A program made the position numbers and the translations under genes. This document shows, one piece after another, positions 32,927-40,621 of a stretch of DNA of 40,621 bases. The first letter of the stretch is position 1. Every line of letters starts with the position of its first letter. Location of the stretch: positions 1-40,621 of the forward strand of contig JARLHO010000108.1 of NCBI GenBank assembly GCA_031292215.1, given 5' to 3'. Under the pieces are notes generated by a model. It did no database searches, had not been told where the DNA came from, and saw only the letters and a list, made by a program, of their open reading frames with translations. This DNA is from Syntrophobacteraceae bacterium. GTDB taxonomy: Bacteria; Desulfobacterota; Syntrophobacteria; Syntrophobacterales; Syntrophobacteraceae.

Positions 32927-33454
32927 GTGACTCTCCATGGCCACGAAGTCTACGAGCAAACCGAACATTCGCGCGCCAAGGGAGGCAAAAGGATCGGCCT
33001 GACCATAGCCGTTCTCGCCGTACTTTCCGCCTGTGTGACAATCCTTATGTCCGAAAACAACACCAAAAAGGTCGTAATCGAGGTCAAAACCGCCGATTGG
33101 TGGGCCTATGCCCATTCTAATGCCGGCAACGCAAGGCTCTACGAGGTAGCCGCCAAAATCGCCCAACTGATCCCCGAAACAGGTGTGCGTGTGGCTGCCG
33201 AACTTCGCCGGGAACGCGATGATCGGCAAAAAATATCCCACGATGCGCGCCTCATGGCCCAAGAGCTCGAAAGGCAATCGGCGGCCCTATCCCGTCAGCA
33301 AAATTACTATTCGACGGCAGACCTGCTCGTTCAGTTATCCGTTGTTCTGTGTTCCATCGCCCTGCTAACCGACCTCAACTGGTTTTGGAAGTCATCGTTT
33401 GCCAGCACGGCCGTGGGGCTATTGCTGGCGATAGTGGGGGCGTTGCTTTACTGA
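32927..33454 (+). CDS. DUF4337-type membrane protein
   Basis: The 175-residue protein has one N-terminal membrane helix (RIGLTIAVLAVLSACVTIL) and two at the C-terminus (LLVQLSVVLCSIALL and STAVGLLLAIVGALLY). Between them is a soluble part with WWAYAHSNAGNARLYEVAAK and a charged helix. The W-W-A-Y motif plus this topology fit DUF4337, a family of unknown function. The GTG at 32927 (GAGG nine bases upstream) is preferred to the TTG at 32918. It is the first gene after the promoter, 63 bases before the GT-C gene. Confidence 0.7.
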   Translation: MTLHGHEVYEQTEHSRAKGGKRIGLTIAVLAVLSACVTILMSENNTKKVVIEVKTADWWAYAHSNAGNARLYEVAAKIAQLIPETGVRVAAELRRERDDRQKISHDARLMAQELERQSAALSRQQNYYSTADLLVQLSVVLCSIALLTDLNWFWKSSFASTAVGLLLAIVGALLY

Positions 33455-33517
33455 AAAAACTCGATCGCACCCGATAACAATCGTCTCCGGGAATGGAAAG
33501 CGAGCAAAGACTAAAGC

Positions 33518-34897
33518 ATGAACAATGCGAGAAGAACAATTCTTCTGGGCTGTCTTGGGCTGGCGAGCATTCCCGTCTATGCGATTAACTTCAGGGTAGC
33601 GCCCATCCTTGTAAAAGCGAACCTGATCTCATCCTCGGGCGCTCCGTTTGTATCTTTTCTCTACCAGGTGACGGTGCTCGCAATAATCTATCTAATCGCT
33701 CTTAGGTGCGTTCTTCGGTGGGAAGCGGCCGACCGGCAAAACGGGGCCGTCTTTGTCATACTCTTTTTTGCGATCGTTTTCAGGCTGCTCCTTGTACCCG
33801 GGCGCCCTGTCCTTTCGACCGACATTTACCGCTATGTCTGGGACGGCCGAGTGCAGGCGCACGGCATCAACCCTTACCGGTACCCGCCTGCCGACAAAGC
33901 GCTAAGGAGCCTGCAGGATAAAGACATTTATTCCCGTATGAATCGGCAGGCATCTCCGACCATCTACCCCGCCGGTGCGCAATTACTCTTTCGCGCGCTA
34001 AACGGACTCAAAAGGGACTCCATTTCGGGGATAAAGGGAGCGGACGCTTTATTCGATACGGGTTCCGTGCTGGTGTTGATGGCCATACTTTCCAGCCTGG
34101 GCATGGCACGCGAAAGGGCTTTGATCTACGCATGGCATCCACTGGTGGTATTTGAGTGCGCAAGCAGCGGACACCTGGACGGCTTCATGCTGTTTTTCGT
34201 TTTGCTCTCTTTTCTTTTGATGATCAGGAAACGGACAATTGCATCCCTGGGCAGCCTTGCTCTTGCAGCTTCTTTGAAATTATACCCGGCGATAATCCTT
34301 CCCGCCGTGTTAAAGGAAAAAAAACTTCGAGGGCTCCTGGTATTTTCGATCGTTTTCCTATCGCTCTACCTGCCGTACATCGGGGTGGGGAAAAAGATCG
34401 TGGGGTTTTTGCCCCAATACTTTGAAAATCCCGACCAGAGTTTCAACCTTGGACTAAAGGCCTATCTCGAGAAGTTGTTGCCAAACACTAATCCTTTGGT
34501 ATGGACCGGGCTTTTTGCCGCCATTTTGTTGTGCGCGGCCGGATGGATTTGGATCAGCCATAAGGATACCTGCGCCGCCCTGAGATTTTCCTACTATTTG
34601 ACGGCTCTTCCGATCGTTTTTACCGCGTCTTCGCTGCAGCCCTGGTACATGTTATGGATCATTCCGTTTCTTGCCATTTTCCCTTCTCCGGCCTGGTTCT
34701 ATCTGTCCTTTGCGGTCTGTCTGTCTTACCTCGCGTATGCGCCAGGGCAGATGCTGCCGGGGTGGGAGTGGGTAAGATTTGTGGAATATGTCCCTTTTTT
34801 TGTCCTGCTCGCAGCACAAGTTTTGGCGCAGCGCAAATCCAAGGCAGGATGGTTTCCGTGGGAGACCAGGGAAAAACGGCAAACTTCCGAGTTTTAA
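33518..34897 (+). CDS. GT-C-type integral membrane glycosyltransferase (GT87/mannosyltransferase-like)
   Basis: The 459-residue protein has about ten or more membrane helices. The first periplasmic loop carries STDIYRYVWDGRVQAHGINP, the acidic motif that binds the polyprenyl-phosphate-sugar donor in GT-C enzymes. Later AASLKLYPAIILPAVL and LQPWYMLWIIPFLA are typical of GT87 and related polyprenol-phosphate mannosyltransferases. It would add a sugar to a lipid or protein acceptor at the outer face of the inner membrane. The DPM1-like GT2 directly downstream (14 bases) could make its donor. Confidence 0.85.
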   Translation: MNNARRTILLGCLGLASIPVYAINFRVAPILVKANLISSSGAPFVSFLYQVTVLAIIYLIALRCVLRWEAADRQNGAVFVILFFAIVFRLLLVPGRPVLSTDIYRYVWDGRVQAHGINPYRYPPADKALRSLQDKDIYSRMNRQASPTIYPAGAQLLFRALNGLKRDSISGIKGADALFDTGSVLVLMAILSSLGMARERALIYAWHPLVVFECASSGHLDGFMLFFVLLSFLLMIRKRTIASLGSLALAASLKLYPAIILPAVLKEKKLRGLLVFSIVFLSLYLPYIGVGKKIVGFLPQYFENPDQSFNLGLKAYLEKLLPNTNPLVWTGLFAAILLCAAGWIWISHKDTCAALRFSYYLTALPIVFTASSLQPWYMLWIIPFLAIFPSPAWFYLSFAVCLSYLAYAPGQMLPGWEWVRFVEYVPFFVLLAAQVLAQRKSKAGWFPWETREKRQTSEF

Positions 34898-34911
34898 ACT
34901 GAGGGGTTGAC

Positions 34912-35592
34912 ATGAGGGTTTCCGTCGTTATACCGGCCTGCAACGAGCAGGATGCGATAGCCGCTGTGGTAAAAGGCCTCCCGCCGGGCCTTGTGCAAGA
35001 GGTGATCGTGGTAGACAACGGCTCGACTGACGCTACGGCGCAAAGGGCGGAAAAAGCAGGGGCGCGGGTAGTAAAAGAATCCCGCAGAGGCTATGGCGCC
35101 GCATGTCACAAAGGCCTTATGGCCGTGCAGAAAGCCGATGTGGTCGTATTTCTAGACGGGGATAACAGCGACGACCCGGCCGAATTGCCCTTTTTGCTGG
35201 CGCCTATTGAGTCCGGACGAGCCGATCTTGTGATCGGCTCCAGGCTGTCCGGGGCGATGGAACCAGAGGCGATGCCTTCCCATGCCCGGCTGGGAAATCG
35301 GCTCGTTGCACGGTTCCTGTGCAGTGCTTATAAGGTGAAAATTAGTGACATCGGATCTTTTCGGGCAGTTCGCAAAAGTGTTCTCCTCTCCCTTGGCATG
35401 GAACAGATGACTTTTGGCTGGCCGGTCGAAATGCTGGTAAAAGCTGCCAGGCGTGGGGCCGGAATAGTTGAAGTTCCTGTCAGTTATAGAAAGCGCATCG
35501 GGATTTCCAAAGTTTCAGGAACCGTAAGGGGAACGATCCTTACAGCCTACTACATGCTGTGGATTCCCCTGCGTTATGCCTTCCGGGATTAA
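34912..35592 (+). CDS. DPM1/DPG-like family 2 glycosyltransferase
   Basis: The 226-residue GT-A protein has SVVIPACNEQDAIAAVVKGL, VVDNGSTDAT and the metal-binding DGDNSDDPAEL, then GSFRAVRK and a C-terminal RKRIGISKVSGTVRG. This is the pattern of polyprenyl-phosphate glycosyltransferases and related enzymes. No clear C-terminal membrane anchor is present beyond a hydrophobic end (ILTAYYMLWIPLRYAF). It likely charges a lipid phosphate for the upstream GT-C enzyme. The next gene begins three bases after its stop. Confidence 0.9.
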   Translation: MRVSVVIPACNEQDAIAAVVKGLPPGLVQEVIVVDNGSTDATAQRAEKAGARVVKESRRGYGAACHKGLMAVQKADVVVFLDGDNSDDPAELPFLLAPIESGRADLVIGSRLSGAMEPEAMPSHARLGNRLVARFLCSAYKVKISDIGSFRAVRKSVLLSLGMEQMTFGWPVEMLVKAARRGAGIVEVPVSYRKRIGISKVSGTVRGTILTAYYMLWIPLRYAFRD

Positions 35593-35595
35593 AAG

Positions 35596-36390
35596 ATGGC
35601 TGGAACCGCCCTTATTTTTGACCGTAATGTCGACAAATGGATTCTTTACACCAAGAGCGTCAAGGGCCGTTTGCTCCATGAACTCGCCCGGGATCATCTG
35701 AAGCGGCAGCTAAGCCTTGCCGGGGCGCCGATGAGAGTGCTCGACGCAGGTTGCGGGCCGGCAGATATGGCCTACCCGCTTTTTCCCATCGCCCGGGAAC
35801 TGGTCCTTCTCGATTTTTCGCCAAAAATGATCGAAGGGGCGAAAAAGCGTCTCGCAGTCCGGTATACGCCCGTCGAAATGGAGCGAATCACATTCGTCAA
35901 TGCGGCCGTTGAGCAATTGGACTGCTGTTTGCCCCAAGGTTCATTTGACCTGATCGTCTGCCACAATACACTGGAATACACAAAAGATCCGGGGGCGGCC
36001 CTGGGGGCGTTGGCGAAAAGACTTGCCGCCGGAGGCCTCCTTTCTCTGGTCGTCGCCAACCGTTTCAGCGAGGCTTTTCGATTGGCCTTTGCCAAATGTG
36101 ATCTGGACGGGGCGCGTCTCGCCCTCCACACCGGCACGGCAACCGCCGAGCTGTTCGACCATGCCCCGAAGCGCACATTTTCCTTCGACCAACTCGATCA
36201 AATGGTCGGAAAACTCGGACTGTCCGTTTTGGCGCGTCACGGGATACGCATATTTACGGACTATCTACCGGTGGAGCTGATCGAAGATGAGAGAAATTTT
36301 CCGTTGCTTTTAGCTCTGGAAAAGGAGGCGGCCTCAAGGATTCCGTACATTGCCGTCGCCCGCTATCTTCAACTGGTCTGTAGAAAGTGA
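35596..36390 (+). CDS. CmoM/SmtA-like SAM-dependent methyltransferase
   Basis: The 264-residue class I methyltransferase has motif I VLDAGCGPADM (48-58), VLLDFSPKMIEGAK and FDLIVCHNTLEYTKDPGAAL. The end RHGIRIFTDYL, then LALEKEAASRIPYIAVARYL, closely follows the end of CmoM (formerly SmtA), which methylates carboxymethoxy groups on tRNA wobble uridine. Within this operon it might methylate a carboxylate on the pathway product instead. It lies between the GT2 and the first radical SAM gene. Orthology to CmoM is an inference from pattern only. Confidence 0.82.
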   Translation: MAGTALIFDRNVDKWILYTKSVKGRLLHELARDHLKRQLSLAGAPMRVLDAGCGPADMAYPLFPIARELVLLDFSPKMIEGAKKRLAVRYTPVEMERITFVNAAVEQLDCCLPQGSFDLIVCHNTLEYTKDPGAALGALAKRLAAGGLLSLVVANRFSEAFRLAFAKCDLDGARLALHTGTATAELFDHAPKRTFSFDQLDQMVGKLGLSVLARHGIRIFTDYLPVELIEDERNFPLLLALEKEAASRIPYIAVARYLQLVCRK

Positions 36391-36463
36391 AATGGCCTCG
36401 AGGGCTCCGGCCGGGAGGCAGGGGGTTTTAGCGAACTCGTCTTGTGACCAAGGAGCAGCAGAG

Positions 36464-37465
36464 ATGAATCTTTCTGTCGGATTGGGGCTTACAAACGACT
36501 GCGACCTGAAATGCGCGCACTGCTACAGGCCTCGGGGCAAAATTTATAACCTGACCCTGCGCGATGTTAAGCGTATCTGTGAGAGTCTGGAAGTAGGCTC
36601 GGTCGGATTGGGAACGGGCGAAAACGGATTGAACCCGGAATACTTCTCGATAATCGACTACTTAAGAGAGCGCCGTATCCCGGTGACGCTTGCCTCAAAC
36701 GGCCTGACCGTCCAAACCACCCCCGACCAAATCCTGAAAACTTTTCGCGAAGTGGAATTTTCCGTCGATTTTCCGACCGAAAACGAACAGGACGCGTTTC
36801 GGGGCGAAGGAAACTGGCGCCGAATTTTAAGCGGCATCCAAAGATGCCGGAAACTCGGCATGGAGGTTTCCGTCCTGGCAGTGCTCATGAATCTCAACTA
36901 CGACAAATTGGGTGAGTTGGCAAAGTTTGTCGGCGCGCTCGGCTGCAATCTTCGGGTCAATGTGTTCCAGCCGGCTCACAGCAGAGCCTATATGCCTTCT
37001 TACGATCAATACTGGGAAGCCTTTCGCATCCTTTTCGATCGCTCTGCCCTGATTAGTTGTACCGAACCGCTCGTAAATACTTTTTCGGGGCTAAATACTC
37101 TGCACGGCTCACCGTGCGGATGCAAAAGCATTCGGATCACTCCGCTAAAGGAGGTGCTGCCATGCGTGTATTGGCCCGGAGAGAAGGTGTCTCTATCCGA
37201 ACTCATCGTTTTGAAGGAGGCAATCTTTGACTTGCCTCAGTTCCGGGAATCGAGGCGAACTCCCAAGGGGTGCGGGACATGTGGATACGTTGCCAATTGC
37301 CGCGGCGGCTGCCGCAGCCGGGCATTTTTAGTTGGCGACCCTGACGGCGCGGACACGTTTTGCCCTCTCACCCGAGGGCGAATGGAGAGGCTAAGTTTTA
37401 CGCCGGCGGGTGAAAAAGAGCTCCTTCGATCTCAGAGCATATGCACTACGATCGTCAGGGGATAG
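36464..37465 (+). CDS. Radical SAM/SPASM protein A
   Basis: From the ATG at 36464 (AAGGAG eight bases upstream) the protein has 333 residues. The radical SAM cluster ligands are Cys13, Cys17 and Cys20 (CDLKCAHC). The usual GGEP motif is replaced by GTGENGLNPE (50-59). The C-terminal SPASM-like region has CGCKSIRITPLKEVLPCVYW, then CGTCGYVANCRGGC and a late FCPL, enough cysteines for two auxiliary clusters. SPASM proteins often modify peptides or assemble cofactors. The gene is followed eight bases later by a second radical SAM gene. A longer frame from 36350 overlaps the methyltransferase and is rejected. Confidence 0.88.
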   Translation: MNLSVGLGLTNDCDLKCAHCYRPRGKIYNLTLRDVKRICESLEVGSVGLGTGENGLNPEYFSIIDYLRERRIPVTLASNGLTVQTTPDQILKTFREVEFSVDFPTENEQDAFRGEGNWRRILSGIQRCRKLGMEVSVLAVLMNLNYDKLGELAKFVGALGCNLRVNVFQPAHSRAYMPSYDQYWEAFRILFDRSALISCTEPLVNTFSGLNTLHGSPCGCKSIRITPLKEVLPCVYWPGEKVSLSELIVLKEAIFDLPQFRESRRTPKGCGTCGYVANCRGGCRSRAFLVGDPDGADTFCPLTRGRMERLSFTPAGEKELLRSQSICTTIVRG

Positions 37466-37472
37466 CCTGGAA

Positions 37473-38459
37473 ATGACACTTCCAAAACGGTTGTATGTCG
37501 AGGTGACCAATCGCTGCAATCTCAGGTGCCGCACCTGTGTGCAGTACCGAGGCATGCCGGAAGCCCCCGGAGACCTTTCGCGCGATGAAGTGATGTGGAT
37601 CGCCGACCAGGCGCCCGGTGTGAAAAGCATTGTGCTCCACGGCATCGGGGAACCTCTTCTAAATGAAGAACTCCCGCAGATCATTCGCGGGCTAAAGGAT
37701 AGAGGCCTTTATGTCCTTTTTAATTCCAACGCTCTCCTTCTCACCCCTGCCTTGTCGCAAGAACTCGTTTCGTGCGGACTAGACGAATTCCGCGCCTCCC
37801 TTGATGCCGCAAAAGAATCGACTTACGCCGCCATTCGGGGCTCGGATAAATTTTCCCGCGTGATCGAAAACCTTGCGACACTCATACGAATGCGCAAGGA
37901 AAGCTCTCGGCCAAATCCGCATGTATCCGCCTGGATGGTGGGGACAAAGGACACTGTGGATGACCTGCCGGGTTTAATTCTGCTCGCTTCGAGGATCGGA
38001 ATCGATGAGGTCTACCTGCAACGATTGGTCTATCCTCTGGATGGCCCGGGCTATGGAGCGGCAGAAAGCGATAAGGTCATTTCCAATTCCAGGAAAGAGG
38101 TCCGGGAGATTATCGCGTGGAGCGCATCTTTAAGCAGACGTGTCAATGTCAGGCTGACGGCCTCCGGTGAGGCCGTTTTGCCTGGGAGCCTCTGTGGCAA
38201 CTCCTTGGAACAAGCCCCATGGCGTCGGTGCCGAAGGCCGTGGGAAGTGGCCTATATAACGGCCTGGGGAAACCTTCTGCCTTGCTGCATCTCTCCTTTT
38301 TCCATTCGCGAATACGATTCCCTGATTCTTGGTAACGTATTCGAACAAGGGCTGGAAAACATTTGGACAGGGGAAAAATACCTGGAATTTCGCAGAAGGC
38401 ATCGATCGTTGAACCCGCCGGAGTGCTGCCTGGGGTGCGGTGTGGAATGGAGCCTTTGA
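37473..38459 (+). CDS. Radical SAM/SPASM protein B
   Basis: The 328-residue protein starts at the ATG 37473, eight bases after protein A. The radical SAM cluster is CNLRCRTC (Cys15, 19, 22), and HGIGEPLLNEEL provides a GGEP-like motif. The C-terminal SPASM segment reads CRRPWEVAYITAWGNLLPCC and ends CCLGCGVEW. It is distinct from protein A, not a recent duplicate, so the two probably act in sequence or as partners on one substrate. No small precursor-peptide gene was recognised next to it. Confidence 0.88.
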   Translation: MTLPKRLYVEVTNRCNLRCRTCVQYRGMPEAPGDLSRDEVMWIADQAPGVKSIVLHGIGEPLLNEELPQIIRGLKDRGLYVLFNSNALLLTPALSQELVSCGLDEFRASLDAAKESTYAAIRGSDKFSRVIENLATLIRMRKESSRPNPHVSAWMVGTKDTVDDLPGLILLASRIGIDEVYLQRLVYPLDGPGYGAAESDKVISNSRKEVREIIAWSASLSRRVNVRLTASGEAVLPGSLCGNSLEQAPWRRCRRPWEVAYITAWGNLLPCCISPFSIREYDSLILGNVFEQGLENIWTGEKYLEFRRRHRSLNPPECCLGCGVEWSL

Positions 38460-38469
38460 GGGGGCGGGT

Positions 38470-39159
38470 GTGAGAACAATTGTCGTCATAGTGGCAAAAG
38501 AGCCGGTTGCCTCACGGGTAAAGACGCGACTATGTCCCGATCTGAGCCCTGTCCAGGCCGCTGAGATTTATTCCCTCTTCATACAGGATATGGTCGAAGA
38601 AATGTCGGATCTTTTTCCGGCCACACTCGCTCTCGCCTATAGTCCGGAAGGGTCGATGAGCGCCTTCGAGACCATCCTGCCCCGGACCATCCCCATGTTT
38701 GCTCAGCATGGGGCGGGGCTGGGGGAGAGGCTTTCCCATATTTTCACCAGGCTCCACAGCGAAGGCTACGAACAAATCCTTATCATAAACAGCGACAGCC
38801 CCGATATGCCCTGCTCGCTTGTCCGTAAGTCCACAAGGCTTCTCGCATCGCCGGGGATCGACCTGGTGCTCGGTCCCTGTGCAGATGGGGGCTACTACCT
38901 CATAGGCCTTAAAAAACCGGCGCCTGAGCTTTTCCGGGGTATTCCCTGGAGCACCGACCGCGTGCTGGCGTTGACCCTTGAGCGCGCAAGTGAGCTGGGG
39001 CTATCGTGCGGTCTTCTCGATGTCTGGTATGACATCGATACCTGCGAGGATCTCCTGATGTTTCTTGAACGCGGCAAAAGCAGAAACGACGGGTGCGGCC
39101 CGGGCTGGAGGACCCGGAAATATCTAAGGAATTTACCGGGTATTCATGGAGTGACATGA
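38470..39159 (+). CDS. CofC-like 'rSAM-associated' transferase (DUF2064/TIGR04282 type)
   Basis: The 229-residue GT-A/nucleotidyltransferase-fold protein has VIVAKEPVASRVKTRLCPDL, INSDSPDMP and GPCADGGYYLIGL. I know this family as the transferase repeatedly found beside radical SAM proteins, related to the guanylyltransferase CofC. The GTG at 38470 (GGGGGCGGG upstream) avoids the overlap that an earlier start would have with protein B. Its presence next to two radical SAM genes agrees with the family's habit. The donor and acceptor are unknown. Confidence 0.85.
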   Translation: MRTIVVIVAKEPVASRVKTRLCPDLSPVQAAEIYSLFIQDMVEEMSDLFPATLALAYSPEGSMSAFETILPRTIPMFAQHGAGLGERLSHIFTRLHSEGYEQILIINSDSPDMPCSLVRKSTRLLASPGIDLVLGPCADGGYYLIGLKKPAPELFRGIPWSTDRVLALTLERASELGLSCGLLDVWYDIDTCEDLLMFLERGKSRNDGCGPGWRTRKYLRNLPGIHGVT

Positions 39160-39185
39160 CCTAAAACAGGGGAGGCGTACCGCTG

Positions 39186-39815
39186 ATGAATCCTTTTTCC
39201 GATACCTTTACGTATCTTTTGCAGCCAAAATGGCCCATTTATCTTCTCTGGCTTCTTCTGCTGGGAGCAGCGGTTGCCGTGGTCTACAATCTGATGGTTG
39301 ACAACGGGCAGCGAAACGTAAAGGATATCTGGATGTGTATCGCGCGTATACTGCTCGGAAACATGTGGTGGCAGCAGACACTCTGGAAGCTGCCCCCCTA
39401 TTACACCGATCTTCCATCGGTACCGAACAGTGGCTTGAAACACTGGATGATAGAATTGGTTCATAGCGCAGCTTTCGCCATTCAAAGCGCCTTGGTGAAG
39501 AACATCGTCCTGCCTCACTTTACTATCTTCGCTCCGATGGTTTACGGCATGGAAGTCTTTATAGGCGCCACATTGATTTTGGGGCTCTTTTTGCGGCTGG
39601 GCGCGACCCTCGGGGCGCTAATGGCCATAAACCTCTGGCTGGGCCTCTACCGAGCACCGACGGAATGGCCCTGGACTTACTTTTTCCTGGTGTTGCTGCA
39701 AATAACGTTTGCGGTTCTACAGGCGGGCCGCAGTCTCGGGTGCGACGCGATTATCGCCCGGAGGCTCGGCGAGTCTAAAGGCGTGATGGGGCGAGTGCTG
39801 GGCTTAATCACCTGA
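39186..39815 (+). CDS. DoxX/TQO-DoxD-like membrane protein
   Basis: The 209-residue protein has four or five membrane helices (IYLLWLLLLGAAVAVVYNL; MVYGMEVFIGATLILGLFLR; LGALMAINLWLGLY; YFFLVLLQITFAVLQAG). The layout, with W-x-x-TL-WKLPPYY between the first helices and R-L-G-A-T-L-G-A-L-M-A-I-N in the third, fits the DoxX/DoxD family of small membrane redox-associated proteins. GGGGAGG precedes the ATG. It sits 26 bases after the transferase and 16 before the DJ-1 gene. Confidence 0.75.
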   Translation: MNPFSDTFTYLLQPKWPIYLLWLLLLGAAVAVVYNLMVDNGQRNVKDIWMCIARILLGNMWWQQTLWKLPPYYTDLPSVPNSGLKHWMIELVHSAAFAIQSALVKNIVLPHFTIFAPMVYGMEVFIGATLILGLFLRLGATLGALMAINLWLGLYRAPTEWPWTYFFLVLLQITFAVLQAGRSLGCDAIIARRLGESKGVMGRVLGLIT

Positions 39816-39831
39816 GGGAGGCAATTGGGCA

Positions 39832-40461
39832 ATGTCGGATGAAACGGTCAATATCCTGCTTTTTCTGGCGCAGGGCTTTGAAGATCTCGAAGCCGCAACT
39901 GTGCTCGCCGTATTTGGCTGGACCCATTACCGGGAAGAAACGGACAAAGCTTTAGTAACTACTTGCGCCTTTCACGACATTGTGAAAGGCCGGTTCGGTA
40001 TGGAAGTAAGGCCGGACATCCTCTTTTCTCAAATCGACCCGAAACGGTATCGCGCCCTGGTCATACCCGGAGGTTTTCACAGCCACGGCTACGATGAGGC
40101 CTACGACCCCCGGATTCATCGGCTTGTCCGTGAGATACACGCGCATGGAGGCTATATAGCCACGATGTGTGTCGGTATACTGCCGGTAGCCGATTCGGGG
40201 GTTCTAAACGGGAAAAAAGCCACAACCTACCCGTACAGCCGCAATCGCGATAACGCGGGAAGATTGATTGCGGGCGGCGCCACAGCGGATGATGGACCGG
40301 TTGTAATAGACGATCGTATCATCTCGTGCGGCGGCCCGGGAACAGCTATGGAGGTGGCCTTTTTGTTGATGGACCGGCTGATAGGGCCGCAAACCGTACG
40401 CGATGTCCGCCATTATATGCTCTTCAGGGACGGGGAGCCGGCAATGTTTTTGAGCGACTAG
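39832..40461 (+). CDS. DJ-1/PfpI family protein
   Basis: The 209-residue protein has the conserved glutamate E17 (QGFEDLEA) and the nucleophile elbow TMCVGILPVA with Cys113. A later CGGPGTAMEVAFLLMDRL is a family signature. Members are glyoxalases/deglycases, proteases or redox-sensing chaperones. It is the last gene of the operon, and the stop is followed at once by palindromic repeats. It may protect the pathway from reactive carbonyls, but this is a guess. Confidence 0.88.
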   Translation: MSDETVNILLFLAQGFEDLEAATVLAVFGWTHYREETDKALVTTCAFHDIVKGRFGMEVRPDILFSQIDPKRYRALVIPGGFHSHGYDEAYDPRIHRLVREIHAHGGYIATMCVGILPVADSGVLNGKKATTYPYSRNRDNAGRLIAGGATADDGPVVIDDRIISCGGPGTAMEVAFLLMDRLIGPQTVRDVRHYMLFRDGEPAMFLSD

Positions 40462-40468
40462 AGATGGA

Positions 40469-40483
40469 GATCCCGAAGGGATC
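40469..40483 (+). terminator. GATCCC/GGGATC hairpin after the operon
   Basis: GATCCC-GAA-GGGATC is a perfect 6-bp stem with a 3-base loop, eight bases after the last stop codon. No T tract follows, but the position fits a 3'-end structure. Confidence 0.4.
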
Positions 40484-40486
40484 AAA

Positions 40487-40536
40487 GCCATTAGCCGGGG
40501 GTTGAGGCCGTGAGGCCGACACCCCCGGAAAATGGC
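40487..40536. repeat. REP-like palindrome at the window end
   Basis: GCCATT-AG-CCGGGGGT (40487-40502) pairs with ACCCCCGG-AA-AATGGC (40521-40536), a 6+8-bp stem with one 2-base internal mismatch. The loop contains GAGGCCGTGAGGCC. It leads straight into the tandem 25-mers. Confidence 0.7.
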
Positions 40537-40540
40537 CCCC

Positions 40541-40621
40541 GGGAAATGGCCGTAAGGCCCCCCCCGGGAAATGGCCGTAAGGCCCCCCCCGGGAAATGGC
40601 CGTAAGGCCCCCCCCGGGAAA
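40541..40621. repeat. 25-bp tandem repeat, three full copies and a partial one
   Basis: The unit GGGAAATGGCCGTAAGGCC plus six C recurs exactly at 40541, 40566 and 40591 and continues to the last base. Each unit has a GGCC-GTAA-GGCC palindrome. There are no unique spacers. The array runs out of the window, so its length is unknown. Confidence 0.9.

Noticed and set aside
40541-40621. Possible CRISPR array at the window end
   Set aside because: Units are contiguous 25-mers with no spacers and no cas genes are near.

Overview
The window looks like a chromosomal segment of an anaerobic Gram-negative bacterium. Ferredoxin-dependent indolepyruvate oxidoreductase and several aromatic acid CoA ligases point to strict anaerobic growth on aromatic compounds. 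An autotransporter barrel and an outer-membrane efflux remnant indicate an outer membrane. An aromatic-degrading or syntrophic member of the Desulfobacterota would fit, but no rRNA or other taxonomic marker is present, so this is an inference.

Layout. 1-8.4 kb is an accessory zone full of broken genes: a TolC/NodT-type efflux fragment, an intact UvrD-like helicase-nuclease, XdhC, CcdA with a thioredoxin-like remnant, a ChrA (chromate transporter) fragment abutting a reversed ACR3 (arsenite efflux) fragment, and a tyrosine-phosphatase/autotransporter gene with three frameshifts. 8.5-14.9 kb is a minus-strand operon, iclR-type regulator > iorA > iorB > phenylacetate-CoA ligase > acyl-CoA synthetase, behind a clear promoter and a palindromic operator candidate. 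15-18.8 kb has small secreted proteins and a cytosolic GAF histidine kinase with a receiver-only response regulator. 18.8-23.1 kb has typA and a minus-strand SDR/crotonase/isochorismatase-fold operon. 23.4-24.4 kb has two tandem DUF2080 genes and a GNAT. 24.9-25.6 kb is a truncated proton-antiporter subunit. 25.9-27.5 kb is lipB-lipA. 28.0-32.4 kb has an ADP-ribosylglycohydrolase-fold protein that lacks metal ligands, a quinone reductase, an orphan antitoxin and a benzoate-CoA ligase family enzyme.

32.8-40.5 kb is the most interesting intact locus. A strong promoter precedes nine tightly spaced plus-strand genes: a DUF4337 membrane protein, a GT-C membrane glycosyltransferase, a DPM1-like GT2, a CmoM/SmtA-like methyltransferase, two radical SAM/SPASM proteins, a CofC-like rSAM-associated transferase, a DoxX-type membrane protein and a DJ-1/PfpI protein. 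The set suggests a lipid-linked glycan or modified-peptide pathway that I cannot match to a described one. The window ends in 25-bp tandem repeats.

Several dispersed palindromic or GC-rich repeats recur between genes. Coding starts were adjusted by ribosome-binding site and family length where noted. No tRNA, rRNA, CRISPR array, complete insertion sequence or riboswitch was recognised.
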